The position numbers were made by a program, and so were the translations under genes. Positions 1-9,296 of a stretch of 64,000 nucleotides of DNA are shown here, piece by piece; position 1 is the stretch's first letter, and the number at the start of each line of letters is the position of its first letter. Under the pieces are notes generated by a model that searched no databases, was not told the origin of the DNA, and saw only the letters and a program-made list of their open reading frames with translations. This stretch comes from CAWEHT01 sp963808455. Lineage in GTDB: Bacteria > Chloroflexota > Anaerolineae > CG2-30-64-16. Location: contig CAWEHT010000143.1 in NCBI GenBank assembly GCA_963808455.1, forward strand, positions 1 to 64,000. Reading direction: 5' to 3'.

Positions 1-11
1 TTTGTCAAGCG

Positions 12-116
12 AAAACGAGCCCACTTGATCATGGAAAACGGACCCACCTGGGGCACAAAGGGTAGCGCAGTGATCATCAGAAACGAGCCCATTTTGATCA
101 TCGAAAACAGACCCAC
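12..116. repeat. IS21 left-end multiple terminal repeats
   Basis: Four imperfect copies of AAAACGRRCCCAC lie at 12-24, 35-47, about 80-91 and 104-116, each pair separated by a TGATCATSG-like spacer. Iterated end repeats of this kind are the usual IstA-binding sites of IS21 elements. Confidence 0.8.
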
Positions 117-176
117 CCCGATAAGCAGAGCGCTGTCCAGGCCGTCGTCGTAGCGGTAGCAGCAGGGGCTGTGGGT

Positions 177-214
177 AAGTGCGTAACCGCCATCTCTTTG
201 GCGGTTATGCACTT
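177..214 (-). terminator. hairpin after istB
   Basis: A 16-bp stem (177-192 with 199-214, one G.U pair) and a 6-nt loop lie 20 nt beyond the istB stop. It probably terminates or insulates istAB transcription. No U-tract follows on the minus strand, so termination is inferred from the stem only. Confidence 0.45.
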
Positions 215-234
215 ATCCATCAGCCCGGTCGGGC

Positions 235-984
235 TCACGCCTGGTCTTGCTTCAGGCGTTGGCGGAAGCGGTACGATTCGCCAACCAGTTCCAGGATGTG
301 GGCGTGATGCGTCAAGCGGTCCAGCAGCGCCGCGGTCAGGCGTTCATCACCAAAGACCTGCGTCCAGTCTGCGAATTTGAGGTTACTGGTGATGATCACC
401 GCCACGCGCTCGTGCAAAGCCGAGCAGAAAGTAAACAGCGCCTGGGCAGCCGTGGGCGCAAAGGGGATGAAACCCAACTCGTCCAGGACGATCAGGTCCA
501 GTTTGAGCGCCTGGGTACTGAAACGGTGCAGGCGGTGCTCGTCTTGGGCCTGGAGCAGCTCGTTGGCCAGGCTGGCGGCCGTCCAGAAGCGCACCTTGCG
601 GCCTTGGCGGCAAGCCAGCAGGGCCAACGCCGTCGCCACATGCGTTTTTCCCAAGCCCGGGTTGCCGATTAACAGGATAGGTTCGTGCCGGGTGATGTAC
701 TCACCCCGGGCCAGGTCCAGGAGGTAAGCCTTGTTCAGGCTGGGCACCAGCGAGAAGTCGAAGTCGGCCAGCTCCCGCAGCACCGGGAAGCGGGCGGCTT
801 TGACCCGGCCCTGGTGCAGGCGCTGCTCACGCTGGTTCACCTCCTGTTCGGCCAGGGCCAGCAGGTAGCGCACGTGGTCCTGGTTGGTGCGGGCGGCGTC
901 GGCTGCAAAGGGGCGGTAGTAGGTCAGGAAATTCGTCAGGTGCAGCTGGCGCAGGTACGACTCCAAGAGCGCATCGCTGTCCAT
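235..984 (-). CDS. istB: IS21 helper ATPase IstB
   Basis: 249-residue AAA+ ATPase that helps the IstA transposase capture target DNA. The Walker A motif GNPGLGKTH is near residue 106 and the Walker B LIVLDELGF near residue 165, with a DnaA/DnaC-like fold after them. The length is normal for IstB. It lies 3 bp downstream of istA on the same strand, the usual IS21 order, and is followed by a long hairpin. No frameshift is seen. Function is assigned from family membership. Confidence 0.95.
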   Translation of the reverse strand: MDSDALLESYLRQLHLTNFLTYYRPFAADAARTNQDHVRYLLALAEQEVNQREQRLHQGRVKAARFPVLRELADFDFSLVPSLNKAYLLDLARGEYITRHEPILLIGNPGLGKTHVATALALLACRQGRKVRFWTAASLANELLQAQDEHRLHRFSTQALKLDLIVLDELGFIPFAPTAAQALFTFCSALHERVAVIITSNLKFADWTQVFGDERLTAALLDRLTHHAHILELVGESYRFRQRLKQDQA

Positions 985-987
985 GGC

Positions 988-2511
988 TTACCTCCCGCCC
1001 GCGGAGGCCAGTAGGCGATCGTACTGGCCCAAGTTGACCGGCTGGACGCCAATGTCCTGTAATTGTGGGTAGCCACTCAAATCGAGGGCCACGGGCGCAT
1101 GCTGGTCCGTCTCTAATTGGCGCAGGCACAGTTCCACGCCGTCCAGGTGGGCGGCGCCCAGCGCCAAGGCGGCGCGGATGGCCTGCTCGACGCGCTCAGC
1201 CGGGTGCGCCAGGTGCAGTTTGAGGATCGCCAGGAACTCGCGCAGGCCGCGACCGTCTGGCCAGGTGGCCCGCAGCTGCTGCAAGAGCTGTTCGTAGACC
1301 TCCGACCACTGGGCCCGCCAGCGCCGCATGGGGATGGCGTGCTCGAAGGCGCCGGGCCGTTGCGCCAGCAGCCCGAGATAGTGCAGCGGGTCCAGGATGT
1401 CCTGTTCCCGGCCCAGGCAGCGCACATGGGTGGCAATCACCGCATCCTGGGCCAGGATGTCCACGCGAAACACGTAGGCCCGCAGCACCAGGGCGTCGGC
1501 CAGATGCTCGGTGGGCACCGAGTAACGATTGGTCTCGAAGACCACCTGGCTGTAAGGATTCGGTTTCACCGCGTGCGTGGTGCAAGCCTTGTAATCGCTC
1601 GTGGGCCGCGGCAGCAGCTGCGCCTTTTCGGCCGCCCACTGCTCGGCGACCGTGTGGTCTGCGCCGCGCACCCGGCGCTCGGCATTGGCCAGGCAAGCCT
1701 GCTCCAAATAGGCGTTCAACTCGCCAAAGGAGCCGACCTTGGGTACCGGCGAGAAGAAATTGCGCTGGATGAAACCCACATCGCTCTCGACGCCGCCTTT
1801 CTCGTGACCCTGGGCCGGCATGCAGTAGTAGCTGTCGAACAGATAATGGCTGCGAAAGCCGGTGAACGCCTGCTGTTCGCGCCGGTTGTGGCCTTTGAGC
1901 ACCTGAAACACGGCCGTTTTCAAGTTGTCATAGGTGATCTGATGCGGCACACCCCCGAAAAAGCGAAAAGCCTGGACGTGACCCTCGAAAAAAGCTTCCT
2001 GCTTCTGGAACGGGAAGGCGATCACAAAACGCGCCCGCGAGTAATTCAGCCGCATCGCCAAGAACTGCACCGTGATACGCGCACCGCCCAACTCGACCTC
2101 GGCCTCCCCCCAATCCGCCTGGGCGTCCTGGCCGGGGTCGAATTCCAGCGGCAGGAAGACTTGGCGGGCTTGGCGGGCTTGCCGTTGCTGGCCGACGTAA
2201 CGGCGCACGCTGATCTCGCTGCCCGCATAGCCCTCCTTCTGGATTTGCGTGTAAATGTTGTGCGCCGTGTAGCGCTGCTTGCGCCGCTGCCGGTCGCTCT
2301 CATCCAGCAACTCGGCGATCCGCGTCTTGTAGGGACCCAGGACGGGCGCCTCCCGCGGCGCCTGCAACAGGTAGCCTTGCGGCTCGGCCTGCGCCAACGC
2401 TTTGCGCACGACCACCCGGCCGTGATGAAACTGCTGAGAAATCTGCCGGACGCTGAGCCCTTCTCGCACGTGGGCCCGGCGCATGGCTTCGTAGTCTTCC
2501 ACCTTAAGCAT
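988..2511 (-). CDS. istA: IS21 transposase IstA
   Basis: 507-residue DDE transposase. The N-terminus has an HTH region (VRQISQQFHHGRVVVRKAL). The catalytic rve domain shows the three acidic residues in QADWGEAEV, TYDNLKTAV and EKGGVESDVGFIQRNFF. A C-terminal Mu-transposase-like region follows. The start ATG at 2511 is followed by MLKVEDYEAMRR, a common IstA opening. It is translated just ahead of istB. The reading frame is intact, unlike many other genes in the window. Confidence 0.95.
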   Translation of the reverse strand: MLKVEDYEAMRRAHVREGLSVRQISQQFHHGRVVVRKALAQAEPQGYLLQAPREAPVLGPYKTRIAELLDESDRQRRKQRYTAHNIYTQIQKEGYAGSEISVRRYVGQQRQARQARQVFLPLEFDPGQDAQADWGEAEVELGGARITVQFLAMRLNYSRARFVIAFPFQKQEAFFEGHVQAFRFFGGVPHQITYDNLKTAVFQVLKGHNRREQQAFTGFRSHYLFDSYYCMPAQGHEKGGVESDVGFIQRNFFSPVPKVGSFGELNAYLEQACLANAERRVRGADHTVAEQWAAEKAQLLPRPTSDYKACTTHAVKPNPYSQVVFETNRYSVPTEHLADALVLRAYVFRVDILAQDAVIATHVRCLGREQDILDPLHYLGLLAQRPGAFEHAIPMRRWRAQWSEVYEQLLQQLRATWPDGRGLREFLAILKLHLAHPAERVEQAIRAALALGAAHLDGVELCLRQLETDQHAPVALDLSGYPQLQDIGVQPVNLGQYDRLLASAGGR

Positions 2512-2568
2512 CTCCTGACCTCCGTCACCAATACGACACCTCGTTATGGTAACAGAGATCCCGCCCAG

Positions 2569-2615
2569 GTGGGCTTGTTTTCGATGATCACTTTTCGCCC
2601 GGGTGGGCTCGTTTT
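2569..2615. repeat. IS21 right-end terminal repeats
   Basis: Two inverted copies of the left-end motif, GTGGGCTTGTTTT at 2569-2581 and GTGGGCTCGTTTT at 2603-2615, with the same TGATCA spacer between them. Confidence 0.8.
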
Positions 2616-2750
2616 AGAATATCAAAAACAGCTATGGGTTGAGTTTACGCTGGAGACTTACTGCGGTATCCCGTTCCTCGCGTCCTTGCTGACTGTCGCT
2701 CTGGAAGGAGGGAGGCCCCCGATTTCCGCAGGAATGTTACAATTCGCCTA

Positions 2751-2793
2751 TTGACAGAGCCAAGCAGAGGTGGTAGTATTGGCATGACCAGTT
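2751..2793 (+). promoter_or_regulatory. sigma70 promoter with GntR/FadR-type operator
   Basis: TTGACA (2751-2756), 17 bp, TAGTAT (2774-2779). Overlapping the -10 and start site is ATTGGCATGACCAGTT (2778-2793), an imperfect dyad TGG-N5-CCA like operators of the FadR/PdhR/LldR branch of GntR regulators. The same 16 bases, in the same phase to another TTGACA-N17 promoter, precede the GntR gene at 20782. The placement suggests repression of the catabolic genes that follow. Confidence 0.8.
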
Positions 2794-2845
2794 TCTCAGT
2801 TACCTAGATATCCACATGTGTGGAAATGCACAAGGAGAGAGCATT

Positions 2846-3543
2846 GTGGCCGCCTTGCCTTCGCACATCTTGGAAGCCCTTACTTGCATCGACTCCCCCA
2901 CGATCTCCAACGCTATCGAATCTTTCCAAGTGCGCGATCCGACTACCGGCTACGCGTCAATGGATATCCGCTGTCTGACCACGGATCTCCCGCCGATGGC
3001 CGGGTATGCTTTCACTGTCACCGCGGACAGCACCACAGCACTGCCCAGACGTGCCAACCGGGAGCCCGAGCTCTATGAAGCCCTGCTGGCGGCGCCCAAA
3101 CCCGCCATCGTCGTGATCAAGGACGTCGGTCCTGTCCCAGCCCGCAGCTGTCATGCCGGCGACAACCTTTCCAGTATCTTCCAACGCCTGGGCGCGGTCG
3201 GTCTCATCACCGATGGTGGCATCCGCGATCTGAGCGGCATCCGCCAGCGCGCCCCGGTTTTCACGTCTATGCCCCCGGGCTGGTGGTTTCGCACGGCGTG
3301 CCCACCTTCCTGGAGTTCGGCGTGACCGTAAACATCGGTGGGATGACTGTGCAGCCCGGCGACCTGATCCATGGCGACGAAAATGGGCTTGTGGTCGTTC
3401 CCATCGAGATCGCGCCTCAGCTGATTGAGAGAGCACAGGCCATCCTTGCCAGAGAACGCGATCTGGTCAGCTTTGTCCACGGCGACGAGTTCTCTCTGCC
3501 GGACTTGGTGCGTCGTATGTACGGCAATAACGGTGGGCACTAG
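2846..3543 (+). CDS. RraA/HMG-aldolase family protein (frameshifted)
   Basis: First gene after the GntR-type promoter. The family includes RraA regulators and 4-hydroxy-4-methyl-2-oxoglutarate/4-carboxy-4-hydroxy-2-oxoadipate aldolases; members in catabolic clusters usually act on hydroxy-oxo acids. Visible marks are GDNLSSIF, LITDGGIRDL and the C-terminal GDLIHGDENGLVVVP. An AAGGAG ribosome site at 2831-2836 points to the GTG at 2846 rather than the ATG at 2816. The frame breaks once near 3262, between APVF and HVYAPGLVV, as if one base were missing. The substrate is unknown. Confidence 0.75.
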
Positions 3544-3643
3544 CCTCTCCTTCTGCGCTGGCTCAGGACCTAAGTCGAGGCAGCCCACCGGTGTAGCAGA
3601 CTGTTCCCAAAGAACGCCGACGGCAACACAAGAAGAGGAATCA

Positions 3644-4709
3644 ATGCCGGTATTCACCCCTGAGTATCTAAGAAGCCTGACTGCGCAGGTCTTTGTGGCG
3701 CAGGGTGCAGTTGAAGCAGAAGCGGCCATCGTGGCCGAGCAATTGGTGGCCAGCAACCTGGCCGGGCTGGATTCGCACGGTGTCGTGCGCATCCCTCTTT
3801 ACAGCCTCTGGAATCCGGGAGGGCACCATTGTCCCCGGTGCGCCGATCCGGGTTGTCAAGGAGGAAGGTGCAACGGCGGTGTTGGACTGTGGCGGCAACT
3901 TCGGCCAGGTGGGCGGCAGGCGGGCCACGGAGGTGGCGCTCGCCAAAGCGCGCGAGCACAAGGTCGCGTGTGTCGTGACGGTCAACTGCCGGCACGTGGG
4001 TCGCCTGGGCTATTTCACCGAGATGGCCAGCAGAGCTGGCTTCTTTGCTTTCGCATCGGTAAACAGCGCGCCGGCCGGACACGCCGTGGTGCCATTTGGG
4101 GGCCTGGCGGGACGCCTGTCGCCCAATCCGCTCTCCTACGGCGCGCCCGGTCTGGACCATCCCATCGTGGCCGATATGACCATGAGCACGACGGCTCAAG
4201 GCAAAGTGGTGATTTGCCGCAACAAAGGTCAGCAGGCGCCAGAAGGTTGGATGATCGACGCGCAGGGACATCCCACCACGGATCCCGATGTGCTTTTCCA
4301 GAAGCCGCGTGGATGGATCCTGCCAATGGGGGGAAACGTTGGTTACAAGGGCACTGCCCTGTTGTTGATGGCCGAGATCCTGAGCGGCGCACTCGGGGGC
4401 GTCTCCATCACAGACCCGGTGCTCGACGGCACCAACGGCCTTTGTTTGATCGTGATCGATGTCTCCGCTTTCGTGCCGCTGGAGCAGTTCAGAGCAGAAA
4501 TGGCGGTGATAACCGACTACATTAAGTCGGCGCCGCCGGCGCCCGGCTTTGACGAAGTGCTGATGCCCGGGGAAATCGATGAGCGCATCAAGGCCGATCG
4601 GGAAGCCAATGGCATTCCTGTTGACCCCGTGACGTGGCAAAGTATTCGGGAGACCGCGGAGTCTCTCGGGATATCGGTAGTTGAGCCCGTGCCGGCAGGG
4701 CAGGTATGA
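3644..4709 (+). CDS. malate/L-lactate dehydrogenase family (Ldh_2) oxidoreductase (frameshifted)
   Basis: NAD(P)-dependent dehydrogenase of the YlbC/ComC/Ldh_2 family, about 355 residues, which reduces or oxidises 2-hydroxy/2-oxo acids. The family histidine is in NCRHVGRLGYF. The C-terminal half has GGNVGYKGTALLLMAEIL and DVSAFVP, both typical. An extra A near 3811-3812 (TGGAATCCGG) breaks the frame after residue 55; removing it joins IPLYSLW to IREGTIVPG. Start ATG 3644 follows GAGGAA. Its place next to an RraA-like gene suggests keto-acid handling in the same pathway. Confidence 0.8.
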
Positions 4710-4815
4710 GTCTGGGCCTTGCAGTGAGCTGAGGGCCGCCAGTGGGCGTAGGGCAGCTTGTCCCAGGCCCAACGCGCAGGCGGCAGGCCCAGGTAACAAG
4801 GATGCGGGAGGGAGA

Positions 4816-5682
4816 ATGGCTGTGGCGAATTCGCCATCCTTTGGGGATTGGGCTGAAAAGACCGTTCTGGTAACGGGCGGCAGCAAGGGGATCGGCGAGG
4901 GTTGTGCGCGAGCTTTCTGTGGCTCAGGCGCTGCAGTGGTGATTTGCGCTCGAGGGCGCAACGCGGGGGAGAAACTGGCCGCCGAGCTGACGGCGCACGG
5001 CCCGGGCAAATGTACCTTTCTCCAGTGCGACGTTAGCCAGCCAGATCAGATCCGATCCGTGATCGACCAAACCGTCAACCGCTGTGGGCGGCTCGATGTG
5101 CTGGTGAATAACGCTGGCTACCACCCGCCGCACAAACCCATCGATGATTTCTCCGAACACGACCTGATGGATGTGCTTCAGACGAACCTGTTTAGCTACT
5201 TCGTGGCTGCTCGGCACGCCCTGCCGCATCTGCGCAAGGTGCGCGGCTGCATCGTCAATGTAGGTAGCCTGGTCAGCACCATGGGCCAGCAATTGGCTAC
5301 GACCTACTGTGCCAGCAAGGCCGCGATCAGCGGCTTCAGTCGAGCGCTGGCCATCGAGGAGGCACGGCATGGAGTTCGGGTCAACGAGATTTTGCCGGGC
5401 AACATCCTAACCCAGAGCCGCATGGACGGCGTCAGCCAAACGCCCAACGGGGCGGAAATAGACCGTTTGGTCGATAGTTGGCAATGGCCGGGCCGCAGCG
5501 GCGCTATCGAGGAAGTGGGGCAGGCTTGCCTGTTTCTGGCTAGCGATTGCGCTAGCTATATTACCGGCACACAGTTGATCATCAGCGGCGGCTCCGAGCT
5601 GGGTTACGGCATCAAGGCTCCCTGGAAGCTAGGGCTAGACTTGGAGCAGACCCTGTACCCCCGCCCGGTAGACCCACTGTAA
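4816..5682 (+). CDS. SDR-family oxidoreductase
   Basis: 288-residue short-chain dehydrogenase, similar in outline to gluconate 5-dehydrogenase and 3-oxoacyl reductases. The cofactor motif TGGSKGIGEG, the NNAGYH motif, and the YCASK catalytic Tyr/Lys pair with an upstream Ser (VGSLVS) are all present. The C-terminus ends in IISGGSELG. ATG 4816 is chosen because GGAGGGA lies just upstream (4807-4813). The frame is open. It could interconvert a keto-sugar acid and a polyol, but the substrate cannot be read from sequence. Confidence 0.85.
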   Translation: MAVANSPSFGDWAEKTVLVTGGSKGIGEGCARAFCGSGAAVVICARGRNAGEKLAAELTAHGPGKCTFLQCDVSQPDQIRSVIDQTVNRCGRLDVLVNNAGYHPPHKPIDDFSEHDLMDVLQTNLFSYFVAARHALPHLRKVRGCIVNVGSLVSTMGQQLATTYCASKAAISGFSRALAIEEARHGVRVNEILPGNILTQSRMDGVSQTPNGAEIDRLVDSWQWPGRSGAIEEVGQACLFLASDCASYITGTQLIISGGSELGYGIKAPWKLGLDLEQTLYPRPVDPL

Positions 5683-5735
5683 GGGCTTCCGAGCCCGTGT
5701 GGCCGGTGGCCGCTGACTTGCACCAACGGGCCAGG

Positions 5736-5753
5736 GCCAGCCGGTCGGCTGGC
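5736..5753 (+). terminator. short GC hairpin downstream of the SDR gene
   Basis: Perfect 8-bp stem GCCAGCCG/CGGCTGGC with a 2-nt loop, 54 nt after the stop. No T-run follows, so it may stabilise mRNA rather than terminate. The rest of 5683-5871 shows no gene. Confidence 0.3.
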
Positions 5754-5871
5754 TGGCCGAAAGGAGGTGGGTGACATCGAACGAGTCCAGGCAGGTCAAC
5801 AGGTGTGGTGCTGATCATTGCAAGCGTCTCTCATGCTAGTGGCGGCTTGTCCCTTCAAGGAGGGGGAGCAC

Positions 5872-7362
5872 ATGAAGTACCTCAGACTTTTCAGCATCCT
5901 GGTTGTAGTCAGCACAGCGTTCGTGGCCTGCGCGGCGCCGGCGGCGCCCACCGCGGCACCGGCAGCGCCCACCGCGGCACCGGCAGCGCCCACCGCGGTA
6001 CCGGCAGCGCCCACCGCGGTACCGGCGGCCCCTACCGAGGCGCCGGCAGCAGTGGTTACTCCTACGCAGGCAGCGGCAGTTAGCTCCACGCAGGCGGCGG
6101 TGCCAACGCTGACTGGCACGCTCAACTTCTGGGACCATCCGACGGCCTTCGATAGCACACAAGAGCAGAAGTTCTGGAGCGATTTCAACGCGGCCTTCGA
6201 ACAGAAGTATCCTGGCACCACGGTCAATCTGACATGGGTGCCATGGGACCAGGAGACCACGTCCAAGGTCAGCGCCATCCAGAGCGGCCAAGTGCCGGAC
6301 ATGAGCTTCATGGGGGTAGAAGAGTCTGTCGAGTTTGCCCAGATGGACGCCATCATCCCCGTGGATGATATGGTCCAGGAGATGGGTGGACCGCAGACCT
6401 TCACCGGTCTGCTGAAGAACGGCAAATGGAATGGGCACTACTGGGGCATGCCCTATCAGGAGGGTGGCTACCTTCTCTACGTGCGAAAGGACTTGCTGCA
6501 GAAGGCCGGCTATTCTGACCCTTGCCCCAAGACCTGGGATGACATGGTCAAGATGGCGCAAGCCATCAATGATCCTAAGAACAATGTGTACGGAATGGCC
6601 ATGGACTACAGTGCTGGCAACGGTACCGCGCAACTCTATACCACCTTCTGGGCTGCGGGCGGCGGGCAGACTTTGGACCCGAACGACAAGGTTGCCGTCA
6701 ACACGCCTGAGAATGCCAAGACGCTGCAGTTCTACACCGACCTGTGGCTCAAGTATCATCTGATGCCTCCGGGTGTCACGACCGTCACCACCTATGGCAC
6801 GTCAAGCGCAACTCCTATCGACGACTGGTACCTGGCGGGTCAGGTCGGGATGATGGTCCGCAACATGAGCAACGCCGTCGTCTGGGCGCAACAAAAACCG
6901 CCGATGTGGGCGAACACGCAGGTCTGCGAAATGCCCGTTGGCCCTTCGGGACACACCGGCACTTTCTCACAGCCTGGGGTCCTCTACATCTTCAAGGGCG
7001 CGAAGAACCCGGAACTGGCCAAGGCGTACATCCGCTTCTTCTATCAGCCGGAGTGGCAGACGCGCTGGGCCCAGGTAGATGGGATCATCCCACTCCTCAA
7101 AAGCACCCAGGTGCCAGGCGTGACTGACCAGTACTGGTACCCGTTCATTGTCGACGAACAGACGTATGGTGCTCGCCCGGGATTGTGGCAAACCGATCCC
7201 AAGAACATGGAGGCCACCAACTCGTTTTGGCCGGCGCTGATGGTCCAGGATGTCGTGCTGAAGGGGATGAGCGTAAGCGATGCCCTGGCAAAGTACCAGA
7301 CGGTGGTTGAAAAGATCTATGGCCACGCTTGCTCGACTCTGGTAGCTGGCTGCTCGGGATAG
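5872..7362 (+). CDS. carbohydrate ABC transporter substrate-binding lipoprotein
   Basis: 496-residue extracytoplasmic solute-binding protein of the sugar type. The signal peptide ends in the lipobox FVAC (Cys about residue 20), so it is probably lipid-anchored. A flexible linker of five AAPTAxP-type heptads follows, then the mature domain from GTLNFWDHP onward, with WVPWDQETTSK and WGMPYQEGG. Pro/Ala/Thr linkers of this kind are frequent in Chloroflexota lipoproteins. ATG 5872 is chosen because AGGAGGGGGAG lies before it. Two permease genes follow. No ATPase gene is present, so a shared MsmK-like ATPase is expected elsewhere. Confidence 0.9.
   Translation: MKYLRLFSILVVVSTAFVACAAPAAPTAAPAAPTAAPAAPTAVPAAPTAVPAAPTEAPAAVVTPTQAAAVSSTQAAVPTLTGTLNFWDHPTAFDSTQEQKFWSDFNAAFEQKYPGTTVNLTWVPWDQETTSKVSAIQSGQVPDMSFMGVEESVEFAQMDAIIPVDDMVQEMGGPQTFTGLLKNGKWNGHYWGMPYQEGGYLLYVRKDLLQKAGYSDPCPKTWDDMVKMAQAINDPKNNVYGMAMDYSAGNGTAQLYTTFWAAGGGQTLDPNDKVAVNTPENAKTLQFYTDLWLKYHLMPPGVTTVTTYGTSSATPIDDWYLAGQVGMMVRNMSNAVVWAQQKPPMWANTQVCEMPVGPSGHTGTFSQPGVLYIFKGAKNPELAKAYIRFFYQPEWQTRWAQVDGIIPLLKSTQVPGVTDQYWYPFIVDEQTYGARPGLWQTDPKNMEATNSFWPALMVQDVVLKGMSVSDALAKYQTVVEKIYGHACSTLVAGCSG
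5941..6045 (+). repeat. 21-bp tandem repeat coding the lipoprotein linker
   Basis: Five head-to-tail 21-bp units (GCRGCGCCCACCGCGGYACCG consensus; the fifth is diverged) encode heptads of Ala/Pro/Thr. This is a coding repeat, not a CRISPR or satellite. Confidence 0.9.
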
Positions 7363-7372
7363 TGTCGTAGGT

Positions 7373-7445
7373 CCGCCGCGCTCATGTAGGCGTGGCGGCT
7401 TCTGAGCCAGGTCGGGGATCCATGAGCTCACTCGATCTGGCTCAG
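7373..7445 (+). promoter_or_regulatory. two hairpins between binding-protein and permease genes
   Basis: A 9-bp stem (7373-7381 with 7390-7398) is followed by a 13-bp stem (7402-7414 with 7433-7445), each with one G.U pair. Hairpins here usually protect the binding-protein mRNA or partly terminate, so that the lipoprotein is made in excess over the permeases. Confidence 0.6.
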
Positions 7446-7483
7446 GCCGGTTTGATTTTCCCTGCGATAAGCTGGAGTCGCTT

Positions 7484-8353
7484 ATGTCTCACTCGAAAGC
7501 TCTGCCCTATCTTCTGCTGCTTCCAGCCGCGGTTCTGCTGCTGGCTGTCGTGCTCTATCCTATGGTCTATGGCGTTACACTGGCGCTGACAGATAGGACA
7601 CTTCTTACGTTTCATCCTAACTACGTCGGTCTCGATAACTTCAAGGCCATGCTCCAAGACGACAGGTTCATGCACGCGGCGCGCAATAGCGTGTCCTGGT
7701 CGGTGCTCACCGTCGTGGGGACCATGTTGTCGGGGTTTGCGCTGGCGCTCATCCTCAACAAGCAGTTCTTCGGCCAACGGTTCGCCCGTGGGATCCTGCT
7801 TGTGCCGTGGACCATTCCCTCTGTGGCACTTGCATTCGTATGGATCTGGCTGTATGACCCGCTGCTTGGCGTTTTCAACCAGATCATCCAGTTGCTAGGC
7901 GGCACGCGCATTGAGTTCCTGTCCAACATGAAGATGACCCAGGTCTGGGTCGCTGTAGCGGTAATCTGGCGCTACTATCCTTTCGTAATGCTCATGCTGC
8001 TGGCCGGCCTGCAGGCAATCGACCGAGAACTCTACGAGGCAGCGGCGGTGGACGGTGCCAATGCCTGGCAGAAGTTTTGGAGCATAACAGTCCCTGGCAT
8101 TCGGGCTATCTTTGGCCTCGTAACGGTTCTGGAATTCATCTGGCTATTCAACCACATAGACGTAATCTGGATCATGACCGGCGGCGGGCCAGCGGATGTT
8201 AGCCATACGCTGGCCACCTACGCTTACTACGTTGGCTTCAGGGAGTTTCAGTACGCTTATGCTGCGGCCATCGGTGTGGTCATGATGGTGATCCTGGCCA
8301 TATCGGCCCTTGTTTACTTGCATATGCAGGAGCGTGTGGAGGTCGAACTATGA
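7484..8353 (+). CDS. sugar ABC transporter permease (MalF/UgpA type)
   Basis: 289-residue inner-membrane protein with about six hydrophobic segments, the first at residues 9-30. The EAA loop that contacts the ATPase is EAAAVDGANAWQKFWSITVP near residue 185. The next permease gene overlaps it by four bases (ATGA), so the pair is translationally coupled. With the lipoprotein at 5872 it forms a carbohydrate importer of the CUT1 type. The frame is intact. Confidence 0.92.
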   Translation: MSHSKALPYLLLLPAAVLLLAVVLYPMVYGVTLALTDRTLLTFHPNYVGLDNFKAMLQDDRFMHAARNSVSWSVLTVVGTMLSGFALALILNKQFFGQRFARGILLVPWTIPSVALAFVWIWLYDPLLGVFNQIIQLLGGTRIEFLSNMKMTQVWVAVAVIWRYYPFVMLMLLAGLQAIDRELYEAAAVDGANAWQKFWSITVPGIRAIFGLVTVLEFIWLFNHIDVIWIMTGGGPADVSHTLATYAYYVGFREFQYAYAAAIGVVMMVILAISALVYLHMQERVEVEL

Positions 8354-9258
8354 CAAAGGCGATAGAACTCCGGCCGCCAACTCGGGTTGACCACTGGCCG
8401 CCAGCCAGGCGCACGGTGACGGGCAGGCGGATCTGGAGAACCGTGCGCAGCCTTCCGCTCTATCTCGCGATGGTGCTCATCATCCTGTGTTTCGTGTATC
8501 CTATCTGGGTCGCGGTGGACACCTCCATCAAGCCGGCCTATCAGCTGCGGACTTTCCCGACCAGTCTGTTTACTACCAGGCCCACATTCGAGAAGTACGC
8601 CGAAGCCTTAGGCCCGTTGCAATTTCCCCACTACATGGGGAACACGGTGTTTATTGCCGTGTTGACCACCCTGCTCGGCGTGTCCGTGGGCAGTCTGGCC
8701 GGGTATTCCCTCTCCCGCTTCCGGTTCAGGGGCAGACAGTTCTTCTCCCGCAGCGTCCTTTTCATCTACATGTTTCCGTCCATGCTGCTGTTGATACCTC
8801 TGTATCTTATGCTCACAAGCCTCAGGGTGCGGGATACTCTTTGGGCCCTTGTGGTATGTGACACGACGTTTGCATTGCCTTTTTCGATATGGATGCTGAA
8901 GAGCTTCTTCGATACAGTGCCGCGTGAGCTTGACGATGCGGCGCTGATCGATGGCTGCTCGCCCCTCGGCGCGCTTTTCCGCGTCATCTTGCCCGTATCA
9001 GGGCCAGGCGTGATGGCTACAGCGGTGTTTGCTTTCATGTTGGCCTGGGGCGAGTATCTCTTCGCCGTGACACTTATCACTACTCAAAGTTACCAGCCTA
9101 TCAGTGTCGCCGTTTATGCGACGATGCAGCCGTTTGCCCTGGATCCTGGCATGCTGATGGCTATTTCTGTCATCTCAGCCGTGCCTCCAGTAATCTTCTT
9201 CTTCGCGGCCCAGAAGTGGATTGTGCAGGGCCTGACGGCCGGAGCCATTAAAGGTTGA
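8350..9258 (+). CDS. sugar ABC transporter permease (MalG/UgpE type)
   Basis: 302-residue second permease of the CUT1 importer, with a cytoplasmic N-terminus of about 40 residues and then six hydrophobic segments. The EAA loop reads DDAALIDGCSPLGALFRVIL and is in the usual place near residue 195. The ATG overlaps the upstream stop (ATGA). The frame is intact. The RhaM-like gene follows after 38 nt. Confidence 0.92.
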   Translation: MTKAIELRPPTRVDHWPPARRTVTGRRIWRTVRSLPLYLAMVLIILCFVYPIWVAVDTSIKPAYQLRTFPTSLFTTRPTFEKYAEALGPLQFPHYMGNTVFIAVLTTLLGVSVGSLAGYSLSRFRFRGRQFFSRSVLFIYMFPSMLLLIPLYLMLTSLRVRDTLWALVVCDTTFALPFSIWMLKSFFDTVPRELDDAALIDGCSPLGALFRVILPVSGPGVMATAVFAFMLAWGEYLFAVTLITTQSYQPISVAVYATMQPFALDPGMLMAISVISAVPPVIFFFAAQKWIVQGLTAGAIKG

Positions 9259-9296
9259 GTGGCCAGTCTGCAAGCTACTGTGGAGGCAAGTCTGTC

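Larger units (their letters stand above)
3..2624 (-). mobile_element. IS21-family insertion sequence
   Basis: A complete-looking element of about 2.6 kb with the two-gene istA-istB layout of IS21. The outer ends align as TG-N7-AAAACGAGCCCAC on the left (from 3) and, inverted, on the right (ending CA at 2623-2624), which is the TG...CA end type of IS21. The target duplication cannot be checked because only two bases precede the element. It sits immediately upstream of the strong catabolic promoter at 2751. Both genes are open, so the element may be recently active. Confidence 0.9.

Noticed and set aside
1117..2754. 545-residue open frame on + across the transposase
   Set aside because: It is antisense to istA, has no domain or ribosome site, and arises from GC-rich codon bias on the opposite strand.
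3654..5009. 451-residue open frame on -
   Set aside because: It is antisense to the Ldh_2 and SDR genes, whose motifs are clear; the frame is low-complexity Arg/Pro/His-rich.
5941..6045. Regular 21-bp repeats resembling a small array
   Set aside because: They are in frame, contiguous without spacers, and encode the Ala/Pro/Thr linker of a lipoprotein, so they are not CRISPR.
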